The notes under the pieces were generated by a model. It did no database searches. It was given only the letters and a program-made list of their open reading frames with translations, and had not been told where the DNA came from. Below, in pieces: positions 17,473-25,681 of a DNA stretch of 64,000 bases. The DNA comes from Xanthomonas sp. CFBP 8443 (GTDB lineage: Bacteria > Pseudomonadota > Gammaproteobacteria > Xanthomonadales > Xanthomonadaceae). Every line of letters begins with the position of its first letter. The first letter of the stretch is position 1. Position numbers and translations under genes: made by a program. The stretch lies in contig NZ_CP102592.1 in the NCBI RefSeq assembly GCF_025666195.1, forward strand, positions 744,001 to 808,000. The letters are read 5' to 3'.

Positions 17473-18372
17473 ATGGCCATGCTTAATTTCGGACGCCTGG
17501 ACCTGAATCTGCTGCTGACCCTGGACGCACTGCTCGCCGAGCACAATGTGACCCGTGCGGCCGCGCGCCTGCACCTGTCGCAGCCTTCGGTCAGCGTGCA
17601 CCTGGCCAAGCTGCGCGAGGCGCTGGACGATCCGCTGCTGCTGCCCGGTCCGCGCGGCATGCGCCCGACCGCGCGCGCCGACGCCTTGCGCGCGCCGCTG
17701 CGGCAGGCGCTGGAGACGCTGCAGCGCGCCGTCGCGCCGGCCACGCCGTTCGATCCTGCGCAGGCCAGCAACACGTGGCGCGTGGCGGCGACCGACTACG
17801 GCGAATCGACCATCGTGCTGCCGGCGCTGGCGGCACTGCGCCGCGCGGCGCCGGGCACGCGCTTGGCGGTGCTGGAGATGTCGCCACTGCAGATCGCGCG
17901 CCAGGCCGAGCAGGGCGAGATCGATCTGGCCCTGCATACGCGCGAGGATGCGCCGCCGAACCTGCGCCAACGCACCCTGTTCGCCGAGCGCTACGTGCTG
18001 GCCGGCCGCGCCGGGCATCCGCGCCTGCAGCGGCGGCCGACGCTGGCGCAGTTCTGCAAGCTCGAACACGTGATCGTGTCGCCGGATGGCGGCGGTTTCA
18101 GCGGCGTCACCGACGCGGCCCTGCACGAACGCGGGTTGCAGCGCCGGGTGGTGCTGTCGGTGCCGCATTTTCTGTTCGTCATCGACGCGCTGTTGCGCAC
18201 CGATCTGGTGGCGATGCTGCCGGAGCGGCTGCTGCGCGATCAGCCCGGCCTGAAGGTCTGCGCGCCGCCGGTGGAGGTGGCCGGTTACGAGATGGCCATG
18301 CTGTGGCACGAGCGTGTGCACCGCGATCCGGCGCATCGCTGGCTGCGCGAGCATATCGCCGCTTCGGTTTGA
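17473..18372 (+). CDS. LysR-family transcriptional regulator
   Basis: A 299-residue protein with an N-terminal winged helix-turn-helix (RLDLNLLLTLDALLAEHNVT, then AARLHLSQPSVSVHLAKLR, about residues 7-45) and a C-terminal two-lobed effector domain. It is divergent from the flavin oxidoreductase. The TATAGTGG-AATGAATTAAGGG stretch in the 78-base gap (17438-17463) is AT-rich against its surroundings and the likely promoter/operator area. I infer that it controls the oxidoreductase and itself. Confidence 0.92.
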   Translation: MAMLNFGRLDLNLLLTLDALLAEHNVTRAAARLHLSQPSVSVHLAKLREALDDPLLLPGPRGMRPTARADALRAPLRQALETLQRAVAPATPFDPAQASNTWRVAATDYGESTIVLPALAALRRAAPGTRLAVLEMSPLQIARQAEQGEIDLALHTREDAPPNLRQRTLFAERYVLAGRAGHPRLQRRPTLAQFCKLEHVIVSPDGGGFSGVTDAALHERGLQRRVVLSVPHFLFVIDALLRTDLVAMLPERLLRDQPGLKVCAPPVEVAGYEMAMLWHERVHRDPAHRWLREHIAASV

Positions 18373-18454
18373 ATGGCGCACGCTTGGCTTCGGGTGTGCT
18401 GCACGCTATCGGAGTGGTTCGGATGGCGTCGGGTTGGCCGCTCGCGGCGGGCTG

Positions 18455-18482
18455 CCTGTCGCGGCTGAAGCCGCTCCTACAA
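18455..18482. repeat. REP-like palindrome, GC variant
   Basis: CCTGTCGCGGCTGAAGCCGC followed by TCCTACAA. The inner stem is GCGGC-TTCA-GCCGC, the second variant of the local repeat. It fills the short gap between the convergent LysR and methyltransferase genes. Confidence 0.85.
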
Positions 18483-18508
18483 AGGGCGTGCGGCACGGGT
18501 CGAACTGG

Positions 18509-19366
18509 CTAGCGGCGCGTCGCCAATACGCCGTCCAACGCGAGCTCTGCGCGGAAGCCGGCCTTGTCCAAGCGCTTGGCCACCTCGCGCGGTACGTCGC
18601 GGCCGCTGGTCAGCTTGTTCGGGCTGCCGGTGTAGTGGAACAGCCGCCCGCCACGGCGCAGCACCCGCGCCAGCTGGTCGTAGAACACCTGCGAATACAG
18701 TTCGCCGGCGATGCCGAAGCGCGGCGGGTCGTGCAGCAGCGCATCCATCGACTCGCTGGCGATCGCGCCGATCGTCTCGGCCACATCGGCGTGCGCGAGC
18801 TGCAGGCGGCCGTCGCTGGTTGCCGGATCCGGCGACCACGGATTGAGCGTGCGCAGCCACAGCACGTCGGCGTTCTTCTCGAACGAGTGCAGCTGCGCCA
18901 CGCCGGCCTCCAGCGCGCACGCGGCGAAATAGCCGAGCCCGCCGCAGGTGTCGAGTACCCGCTTGCCGCGCGGTTCGATCAGCGCGACCTTGCGCCGCGC
19001 GTCCTCGAACGGCGACAGCTGTGCGCTGGGCAGCATCTTGATGCCGTCGATCTCGAAGGTCGGCGCGCCCCATTCGGTCGGCACCAGCTTGATCAGCGCG
19101 CCGCCGAAACGCGATACCGGCGCGAAGTCCTCGCCGTCCCAGTAATAGATCGTGCGGTCCTTGAGTTTCGGCGGATACGGGTAGGTCTGCCCGCCCCACT
19201 GCCAACCGTCCGCGGCGAGCAGCGCCTGACCCTCGCTGCGCTGCAGATCCAGCGAGCCGGACCAGCGGGCGGCGCCGCCATCGCGTGCGGCAAGCAGCGC
19301 TGCGGCGAGCGGGCGGGTCAGCAGGGGGCCGGAGTAGGGATTCACGGGGTTGGCACGTTGCGTCAT
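18509..19366 (-). CDS. Class I SAM-dependent methyltransferase
   Basis: A 285-residue protein. The SAM site is VLDTCGGLGYFA (about 168-179), the acidic end of strand 2 is LHSFEKNADVLWL, and LLHDPPRFG matches the xDPPY/F type motif of N-methyltransferases and RlmI-like enzymes. The N-terminal 150 residues form an extra beta-rich domain with an FGGALIKLVPTEWG segment. Relatives are described as spermidine-synthase-like or RsmD-like; the substrate is unknown. ATG 19366 is preferred; the frame extends upstream without protein-like sequence. Confidence 0.85.
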   Translation of the reverse strand: MTQRANPVNPYSGPLLTRPLAAALLAARDGGAARWSGSLDLQRSEGQALLAADGWQWGGQTYPYPPKLKDRTIYYWDGEDFAPVSRFGGALIKLVPTEWGAPTFEIDGIKMLPSAQLSPFEDARRKVALIEPRGKRVLDTCGGLGYFAACALEAGVAQLHSFEKNADVLWLRTLNPWSPDPATSDGRLQLAHADVAETIGAIASESMDALLHDPPRFGIAGELYSQVFYDQLARVLRRGGRLFHYTGSPNKLTSGRDVPREVAKRLDKAGFRAELALDGVLATRR

Positions 19367-19570
19367 CGAACGCCAGATCCAGCGTCGTGACGAAGGAGGG
19401 GATGGGGCTGGCATCGTAACCGACGCGCTGCGGCACGGATATCGCCGCTGTGGAGGATCTGTGGCCTGGGGCAGCGTAGCTGTCGCTTCGCTTCCCGCAA
19501 GGTCGCCGCCACGCAGTTGAAGATTCATTGGCTAAACGCCGCAAGGCTCTCGGGCAACGGTGGCCTGAAG

Positions 19571-19602
19571 CGCCAAGGCCCCGCGGAAACAGGGCCTTGG
19601 CG
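19571..19602 (-). terminator. Hairpin after the effector gene
   Basis: CGCCAAGGCCC (19571-19581) and GGGCCTTGGCG (19592-19602) form a perfect 11-bp stem with a 10-nt loop, 23 bases past the effector stop at 19625. No T-run follows, so termination is likely but not certain. Confidence 0.6.
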
Positions 19603-19624
19603 TACAGACAGCGACGTTTGGTAC

Positions 19625-20824
19625 TCAGGCCGTCATTCCGCCCCGTGCCTGCGCAGGCTCCTGCTGGAGCGTGTGCTGTTGCTGCAGTTCCTGCCCGCGC
19701 TGCTGGCTGTGCAGATCGATTTGACGCGTGCTCTCCTGCAGCGACGGCGCCTGCTCGAGATCGACGCGCGCGCGGAAACCCGGCGTGGTGCCAGCGACGA
19801 AGGCGACGTTGTCGCGTACCGTCACTTCCTGGATCTGCTGCGGGCCGTTGACGCCCTCGGCCTTCGCGGACTGCAGGGTATACGCGACCTGGGCGTCGGT
19901 GGCGTCAGGCATGCGTTCGCGTAGATGCTCGAAGTAGGGGTTCTCGGGATGCGTCGCTTCCGAGACCAGCGGCGTTTGCTTGGCCTCGGCCAGCGCCTCT
20001 CGCGTCTTGCGTCCGACGACCGCGTCGTCGTCCAACCCGTGCGCGCGCTGGAAATCCTGCAGGGCGTGGCGGGTATTGCGGCCGAAATCGCCGTCCGGGT
20101 TCAGCGGCTTGCCGTCGGCGCCGCGGTAACCCAGTTCGGACAGCTGTTCCTGCAGTGCGCGCGTCTGGTTGCTGCGTTCGTCTCCGCCCATGCGCGCCAA
20201 TTGGTCCAGCGTGACCTTGCCGCTCTGGATGTCGGCCACCAGTTCCGGAGTGATGGTCTGCGCCCATTGGTCCGCGGCTCGCACGCGCTCGTCGGCGCCA
20301 TTGTCGCCGCCGTTGATGATGCGTCCGGCGGCACGTGCATCGTCGCGCAGGTTCTGCGGCACGCGGTCTTCCCAGTAGGCCACCGCGAGGTTGGCGGCGG
20401 TCTGCGGCTCGGCGGCCAGGTCGGGATTGTTGGCGAGGTCGACACCGAAGCGTTCGCCATAGCGCTCGTAGTTGTCGCGGCCGGTGTACTGCAGGTAGCC
20501 GCGGCCATGGAAACGCCAGCCGTCGCCTGGCTCGGTGTTGCCGATATCGGGGCGGTTCTCGTACATCACGGTGGCGATGCGCTGCGGATCGCGACTGGCG
20601 ACGGCCTCTTCGACCTGTTGGCGAGTGAAGCGGTCGTCGGCAGAGGACACCGCGCCGATCAGGCTGTCGGCCGAGGTGTAGCCCATGTTCTCGTGCATGC
20701 GGCGGAAGTGGCCGGTCTCGACGGCCGCGTTCCCCATCAGGTTGGCCAGTTCCGCGGGCGAGGTGATGCCGGAATCGACCGCGGTCTTCAACAGCAGTGC
20801 CGAACTCTCGTTGAAACGGGGCAT
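19625..20824 (-). CDS. T4SS antibacterial effector: GH19 / PG-binding / XVIPCD
   Basis: A 399-residue toxin with three parts. Residues 1-205 are a GH19 lysozyme/chitinase fold with catalytic E36 in NAAVETGHF and the GWRFHGRGYLQYTGRDNY signature. Residues 219-281 are a PG_binding_1 repeat (QTRALQEQLSELGY, GDFGRNTRHALQDFQ). Residues 293-399 match the XVIPCD secretion tail: HPENPYFEHL, QSAKAEGV, DNVAFVAG and a Gln-rich C-terminus. There is no signal peptide, as expected for a cytosolic substrate handed to VirD4. It should cleave peptidoglycan in the periplasm of a rival cell. The gene for its likely antidote lies 21 bases upstream. Confidence 0.9.
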   Translation of the reverse strand: MPRFNESSALLLKTAVDSGITSPAELANLMGNAAVETGHFRRMHENMGYTSADSLIGAVSSADDRFTRQQVEEAVASRDPQRIATVMYENRPDIGNTEPGDGWRFHGRGYLQYTGRDNYERYGERFGVDLANNPDLAAEPQTAANLAVAYWEDRVPQNLRDDARAAGRIINGGDNGADERVRAADQWAQTITPELVADIQSGKVTLDQLARMGGDERSNQTRALQEQLSELGYRGADGKPLNPDGDFGRNTRHALQDFQRAHGLDDDAVVGRKTREALAEAKQTPLVSEATHPENPYFEHLRERMPDATDAQVAYTLQSAKAEGVNGPQQIQEVTVRDNVAFVAGTTPGFRARVDLEQAPSLQESTRQIDLHSQQRGQELQQQHTLQQEPAQARGGMTA

Positions 20825-20845
20825 GTTCTACTCCTTGAGATGGGG

Positions 20846-21538
20846 CTATTGGATAACGGCCCGGTGCTTGTCCATTGCCTTTTGCAGTTGTTCCGGATCG
20901 ATCTGCGCGATAGGGGTCCAGGGAAGGTCCGCGGGATAGCGCACCGTTCCGCGAAGCACGTCCATCGTGCCGGTCTTGGGGTTCTCGGTCGGTGCGGCGC
21001 TGCTCGCTTCGGCGAGATACCACGCTTGTTTGGTGGTGTCGTACTTCAGGGTGTAGGTGACGTTGCTGCGCGCCTGCTGGTTGATGTAGACGATTTCCTG
21101 GGGTTTGAGGGTCAGGTTGTCGTCCAGGCGCGTCGCGTTCCGCGCTACGTCGTTGTAGAGGCAGTCGACGGCCTGCGGACTGCGGTCGGACACGGTCCAT
21201 GCCTTGCCCGTCTGTTGCAGCACCAGGAGTTCGCAGGTATTGCCCGAGGCGGCGGCGGTGGCATGACGGACGATGGCCACGGCATCGTCCTGGCCGTCGC
21301 CGGTCAGGTCGTGGTTCTTGAAGGCGAGGATGTGGTCGTCCGGCTTGAGCAGCGGGCGCAGCGACGCCTCGCCGAAGTCGGCTTCCGTGGCAATGGGAGG
21401 CGGAGCGCTCGCGACGGCTGGGCTGGCAGCGTTAGCGTTGGCGGGCGGCGCCGCTTCCGCAGATTCGGTGGCGGCAGGCTTGCAGGCCGCCAGGCTCGCG
21501 GCGATCAGCAGAGGTAGGCACTTGTGTAGTGAGGTCAT
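20846..21538 (-). CDS. Immunity lipoprotein for the GH19 effector
   Basis: A 230-residue lipoprotein (LAAC lipobox at residue 19) with an Ala/Pro-rich linker and a C-terminal beta domain carrying DLTGDGQDDAVAIVRH, which looks like a calcium-binding FG-GAP/EF-like loop. It stands directly upstream of the effector on the same strand. T4SS effectors of Xanthomonadales are paired with such periplasmic lipoprotein inhibitors, so immunity is the best assignment; the pairing is inference from position. GGAG precedes ATG 21538 at nine bases. Confidence 0.82.
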   Translation of the reverse strand: MTSLHKCLPLLIAASLAACKPAATESAEAAPPANANAASPAVASAPPPIATEADFGEASLRPLLKPDDHILAFKNHDLTGDGQDDAVAIVRHATAAASGNTCELLVLQQTGKAWTVSDRSPQAVDCLYNDVARNATRLDDNLTLKPQEIVYINQQARSNVTYTLKYDTTKQAWYLAEASSAAPTENPKTGTMDVLRGTVRYPADLPWTPIAQIDPEQLQKAMDKHRAVIQ

Positions 21539-21962
21539 TGAACGGCTCTCCGGATCTGCAGGTGCGATTGCGCACATGGCGAACGGGCTGGAGGAGCGGA
21601 AACCGTCATGTCCAAGGAGGTGGCACCTCTCCCTGTGCTTCATGCGGCATCCCGTTCCATGGACGCGGCCGCGAGCGTAGGCCCGTGGCGATGGCCGCGT
21701 TATAGCAAGGGAATGCTTAAGAAATCGTTTCGGCTCAAGGCTGCCCGCGCCGAATCGATGCATGGCCGCGAGGCAACGCCTCCGCCGGACGCCGGGTCGG
21801 GATCGGACGGGCTATGGCAAGCGGTTTGCATCGAACGCATAGCGGCGGCGAGTCCCAGATCCGTCGCAATGCCGCCTCGCAAACGGGTACCCCACCGGCA
21901 TAATGCGGATCTCTCTCGCGTCCATGTCGATACGGACGCTCTCCGATCGCAAGAGGCTCATG
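21539..21962. other. Intergenic region, divergent genes
   Basis: Some 424 bases between the immunity gene and the EamA transporter. Frames here are Arg-rich and not protein-like. Promoters for both sides are expected. TTATAGCAAGGGAATGCTTAAG near 21699 is the only AT-richer patch and may be a promoter element. Confidence 0.45.
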
Positions 21963-22838
21963 ATGCTCAAAGGTGTGCTGCTCGGTTTCGCCTGCTACGC
22001 CGCCTATTCGATAAGCGATGCGTTCGTGAAGGGCCTGGAGGGCGCGTTGCCGGCCTACGAGGTGGTGTTCTTCGGCGCGCTGCTGATGCTCACCGCGCTG
22101 CCGTTCCTGAAGAAGCGCGGCGACCGCTGGCGCGAGGTGGTGGTGGCGCAGCGTCCCAGCATCTGGTTGCTGCGTGCGTTCACCGGTGCGATCGGCAATC
22201 TTTCCGCGGTCACCGCGTTCACCCTGTTGCCGATGGCCGAGGCGTTCGCGCTGATCTTCCTGATGCCGATCTTCGTCACCTTGCTGTCGGTGCTGCTGCT
22301 CAAGGAGGAGGTGCGTTGGCGGCGCTGGCTGGCGGTGATCGTCGGCTTCGTCGGGGTGCTGATCGTGCTGCGGCCGGGCTTCCGGCACCTGGGCGAGGGC
22401 CATGTCGCGGCGATCGTCTGCGGGCTGGTCGGCGCGGTGTCGGTGATCAGCCTGCGCATGGCCGGGCCTGGGGAGAAACGCCTCACCCTGTACGGCGCCG
22501 GCGTGCTCGGCCCGTTGCTGATGGGGGCGCTGCTGATGCTGCCGACCTTCGTGTGGCCGACGCCGCAGCAGTGGCTGCTGCTGGCCGGCTACGGCCTGCC
22601 CGCCGGGCTGGCCGCGATCTTGCTGATGTACGCCTCGCGCGCCGCACCGGTCAGTGCGGTGGCACCGACCCAGTACAGCCAGATGCTGTGGGCGATCGGT
22701 TTCGGCTACTGGCTGTTCCACGATCACCTGGACTGGCCGATGCTGGTCGGTATCGCGCTGATCCTTGGCGCCGGGCTGTTCACCCTGGTGCGCGAGGAGA
22801 AGGTCACGCAGTGGTGGCGGCGCACCAAGATCGTGTGA
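21963..22838 (+). CDS. EamA/DMT-superfamily transporter
   Basis: A 291-residue membrane protein with ten predicted helices arranged as two EamA repeats (about 1-140 and 150-285). LLRAFTGAIGNLSAVTAFTLLPMAEAFALIFLMPIFV is the conserved helix 3-4 region. It probably exports a metabolite or drug; the substrate cannot be told. ATG 21963 is taken because AAGAGG lies six bases before it; ATG 21960 and 21903 are alternatives. Confidence 0.9.
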   Translation: MLKGVLLGFACYAAYSISDAFVKGLEGALPAYEVVFFGALLMLTALPFLKKRGDRWREVVVAQRPSIWLLRAFTGAIGNLSAVTAFTLLPMAEAFALIFLMPIFVTLLSVLLLKEEVRWRRWLAVIVGFVGVLIVLRPGFRHLGEGHVAAIVCGLVGAVSVISLRMAGPGEKRLTLYGAGVLGPLLMGALLMLPTFVWPTPQQWLLLAGYGLPAGLAAILLMYASRAAPVSAVAPTQYSQMLWAIGFGYWLFHDHLDWPMLVGIALILGAGLFTLVREEKVTQWWRRTKIV

Positions 22839-23013
22839 CGCGGCGGCGCGCTGGCGCTGGGCCATGTGGTCAAGCGCCGCGGCGCGGCCCGCGGCTGACG
22901 CCGGCGCGTGGCGGGCGTGCCGCCGCCGCAGCTGAATCGTCGGGCTCGGGTGCGTTGACGCTTCACTCGCGGCGGAGGATGCTCGCGCCCTCGCCGCCAC
23001 GAAGCCGATCCCG

Positions 23014-23925
23014 ATGATCACGATCCACCGCATCGCCGGAACGTCCGCGCAGCCGTTCTGCTGGGTGGACCTGTGCCAGCCCAGCGGCGAGGAGCTGGCC
23101 GAGGCCGACCGGAGCGTGGGCTTCGCCTTGCCCACGCGTGCGGCGATCGGCGAGATCGAGTTCAGCAGCCGGGTGCGCATCCAGGGCGATGTGCTGTTCC
23201 TCAACGTGCCGCGGTTCCAGGACGAGGACGGCCCGACCGCGCCGCTGGGCTTCGCGCTGTCGCCGCGGGTGCTGGTGACCCAGCGCGAGCAGCGCATGGG
23301 TTCGCTGGAAGCGGTGGCCGCGAAACTGGAGCAGAGTCCGTGCCGAACCAGCGACGATCTGCTGCTGCGCCTGCTCGACCAGGTGGTCGGGCAGCTGGCG
23401 GACCGGCTGGAAGCGCTGGAGGCGGAGATCACCGAGACCACCCGCGTGGCCTTCGACCAACCGCACACCTCGCGCGACCTGGAGCGGATGCTGCACGCGG
23501 TCGGCGGCATGGGGCGGCGGCTGGGCGGCATGCACAACGCCGGCCAGGGCCTGTTGCGCCTGGCCACCTACCTGGACGGCGCCGCGCCGGACTGGTTCGG
23601 CGCCGATGCGGCCAAGCGCATCGGCCTGTTGCACAAGGACCTGGTCACCCTGAGCGAGTTCGAGCAGCACCTGGACGACCGCGTCGAGTTCCTGCTCGAC
23701 AGCGTGCTGGGCATGATCAACATGGACCAGAACAACGTGATGAAGGTGATGGCGGTGGCGTCGGTGGTGGGCATCCCGCCGACGGTGCTGGTCGGCATCT
23801 GGGGCATGAACTTCGCCTACATGCCCGAACTCAAGTGGCACGACGCCTATTTCTGGGCGCTGGGCGTGATCGCGCTGAGCGTGGTGCTGCCGCTGGCGTG
23901 GTTCCGGCGCCGCGGCTGGGTGTGA
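23014..23925 (+). CDS. CorA-family metal ion channel
   Basis: A 303-residue protein with a cytosolic N-terminal alpha/beta domain, a long coiled helix (about 190-250) and two C-terminal membrane helices. The selectivity motif GMN stands at the end of the first helix (VGIWGMNFAYMPELKW). This is the CorA/ZntB fold, a pentameric channel for Mg2+, Co2+ or Zn2+; the ion cannot be assigned from the sequence. The C-terminus RRRGWV is basic and cytosolic. Confidence 0.92.
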   Translation: MITIHRIAGTSAQPFCWVDLCQPSGEELAEADRSVGFALPTRAAIGEIEFSSRVRIQGDVLFLNVPRFQDEDGPTAPLGFALSPRVLVTQREQRMGSLEAVAAKLEQSPCRTSDDLLLRLLDQVVGQLADRLEALEAEITETTRVAFDQPHTSRDLERMLHAVGGMGRRLGGMHNAGQGLLRLATYLDGAAPDWFGADAAKRIGLLHKDLVTLSEFEQHLDDRVEFLLDSVLGMINMDQNNVMKVMAVASVVGIPPTVLVGIWGMNFAYMPELKWHDAYFWALGVIALSVVLPLAWFRRRGWV

Positions 23926-23983
23926 TGGCGTCGCACGGTGGCGGCCGCCATGGTGGGCGACACCGCCGGCGCCGGCGCCTGCG

Positions 23984-24343
23984 CTAGGCCGCGAGGCTGT
24001 CGGCCTCGGCTTCGGCTTCGCTGTCGCCGGGCTCCTCGCCGCTGACGTGCTGCACCGGCGCGATGTCCCAGGACACCGTGTCCGGATCGATCAGCGCGTG
24101 GATCGCAGCGCCGCGCAGCTCGCGCATCAGCCGCCGCGCCGAGGCGGTGCCGTGCGCCACGCTGTCCCACAGCAGCATGTCGACCACGGTGCCGTCGCGG
24201 CGCCGCGCGATGCGCCGCGAGCGGAAGCCGGGCTGGCGCTGCAGCCAGGCATCGACCTCGGCGTTGGCGCGCAGGAAGGTGCGCCAGGTGCAGTCCTGCA
24301 GGCGGAAGGTGGTGATTTCCAGGGCTTCGGTATGCGCTTGCAT
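23984..24343 (-). CDS. Small ABM-like (dimeric alpha/beta barrel) protein
   Basis: A 119-residue soluble protein. EALEITTFRL, WLQRQPGFRSRRIARR and VVDMLLWDSV match the strand-helix-strand pattern of the antibiotic-biosynthesis-monooxygenase/stress-responsive barrel. It has no recognised active site. It is divergent from an AraC-type regulator gene, which may control it. The C-terminus is acidic. ATG 24343 is chosen; the frame upstream is Pro/Arg-rich noise. Confidence 0.78.
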   Translation of the reverse strand: MQAHTEALEITTFRLQDCTWRTFLRANAEVDAWLQRQPGFRSRRIARRRDGTVVDMLLWDSVAHGTASARRLMRELRGAAIHALIDPDTVSWDIAPVQHVSGEEPGDSEAEAEADSLAA

Positions 24344-24644
24344 CGGTTCAGCCCTGCGCTTGGCGCGGCGTGGCGCGGTGGTGGGAAGGGCAACGGCGCG
24401 CCGTCGCGGCGGCGCTCGGCGCGTTGGGGGAAGGGGAGGGGAGCAGGATGGGCATGGGAGCACTCCGGTAGACGCGGCGGGGGATCCAGCCTGCACAGGA
24501 TGCGAGCGCGGCACCGCGGCGCGTTATCGCGATCCCGCGGAATTCTTGTCCGATCCTGCAAACCGTGCCGACGCGGCGTCCGCGCCGCCGCAGCATCAGG
24601 CAAGCTGTACGTCCCTGGATCGACCGCCACTGCGCCTTACGCCG
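24344..24644. other. Intergenic region, divergent genes
   Basis: About 301 bases between the ABM-like gene and the AraC regulator. TTGTCCGATCCTGCAAACC (24544-24563) may be a promoter part. No repeat or gene is seen. Confidence 0.45.
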
Positions 24645-25544
24645 ATGACCGCGCTTGCCGACCGCTACCAAGAAATGGCCACCCTGGTTGCCCGATTGAC
24701 CACCGCCGACGGCGAGGGCGACACCGCCATCGACGGTTTCTTCTGTTCGCACCGCACCGCGCCATCGCCCAAGACGCATGCCGCGCAGTGGCCGTGCTTC
24801 GCCCTGGTGGTACAGGGCGAGAAGTGCCTGAGCCTGGGCACCGAGGAATACCGCTACGGCGTCGGCAATTACCTGCTGGTGGCGCTGGACCTGCCGGTGG
24901 TGTCGCGGATCACCCAGGCCAGCCCGGAGCGGCCGCTGCTGGGCGTGGCCATGGCGATCCGCCCGGACCGGCTGCGCGACCTGCTCGAGCGCATCCCGCT
25001 GCCGGCGCAGGCCAGCGCCGTGTGCGTGCGCGGGGTGTCGGTCAACACCGCCGACCCGGCGCTGCTGGATGCGGCGCTGCGCATGCTCAGGCTGCTCGAG
25101 CGGCCCGAGGACATCGCCGCGATGGCGCCGCTGATCGAGCAGGAGATCCTGTATCGCTTGCTGACCGGCCCGTGCGGGCCGAACCTGCTGCGCATCGCGC
25201 AGGAGGACAGCCCCAGCAACCGCATCGCCAAGGCGATCGCGTGGCTGCGCCAGCACTATGCCGAGCCGGTGCGGATCGAGGACCTGGCGCGCCAGGTCAA
25301 CATGAGCGCCTCGTCGCTGCACCACCATTTCAACGCGGTGACCGCGATGACCCCGCTGCAATACCAGAAGCAGTTGCGCCTGCGCGAAGCGCGGCGGCTG
25401 ATGGTGGTGGAGCGGATGGACGTGGGCTCGGCCGGCTATCGCGTCGGCTACCAGAGCCCCTCGCAGTTCAGCCGCGAATACAGCCGCCTGTACGGCCGTT
25501 CGCCGCGCAACGACCTGGCCGAGCAACTCGGCCTGGCGGGCTGA
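24645..25544 (+). CDS. AraC-family transcriptional regulator
   Basis: A 299-residue protein. The N-terminal half is the AraC_N (cupin-like) arm typical of regulators of aldehyde/aldose-reductase-like genes. The C-terminal half has two helix-turn-helix motifs: IEDLARQVNMSASSLHHHF and VGSAGYRVGYQSPSQFSREY. Relatives often activate a divergent gene, here the ABM-like one; this is inference. ATG 24645 begins the conserved N-terminal domain. Confidence 0.92.
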   Translation: MTALADRYQEMATLVARLTTADGEGDTAIDGFFCSHRTAPSPKTHAAQWPCFALVVQGEKCLSLGTEEYRYGVGNYLLVALDLPVVSRITQASPERPLLGVAMAIRPDRLRDLLERIPLPAQASAVCVRGVSVNTADPALLDAALRMLRLLERPEDIAAMAPLIEQEILYRLLTGPCGPNLLRIAQEDSPSNRIAKAIAWLRQHYAEPVRIEDLARQVNMSASSLHHHFNAVTAMTPLQYQKQLRLREARRLMVVERMDVGSAGYRVGYQSPSQFSREYSRLYGRSPRNDLAEQLGLAG

Positions 25545-25681
25545 TCGCGCTCCCGATCCGCACTGGCGCCGCCCGTTGCGGACGCATGCGCTGAAGCCGC
25601 TGCGATGCACCGCGCCGCAGGCGCTTCCCTGCACCGCGCGCTTTGTCTAAGGTGCCTGACCATTCGTCGCGCGGGCAGGGC

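Noticed and set aside
25643..25681. TTG start for the NHL protein
   Set aside because: No ribosome site stands before it and it would place charged residues before the signal; ATG 25682 is preferred despite a close purine run.
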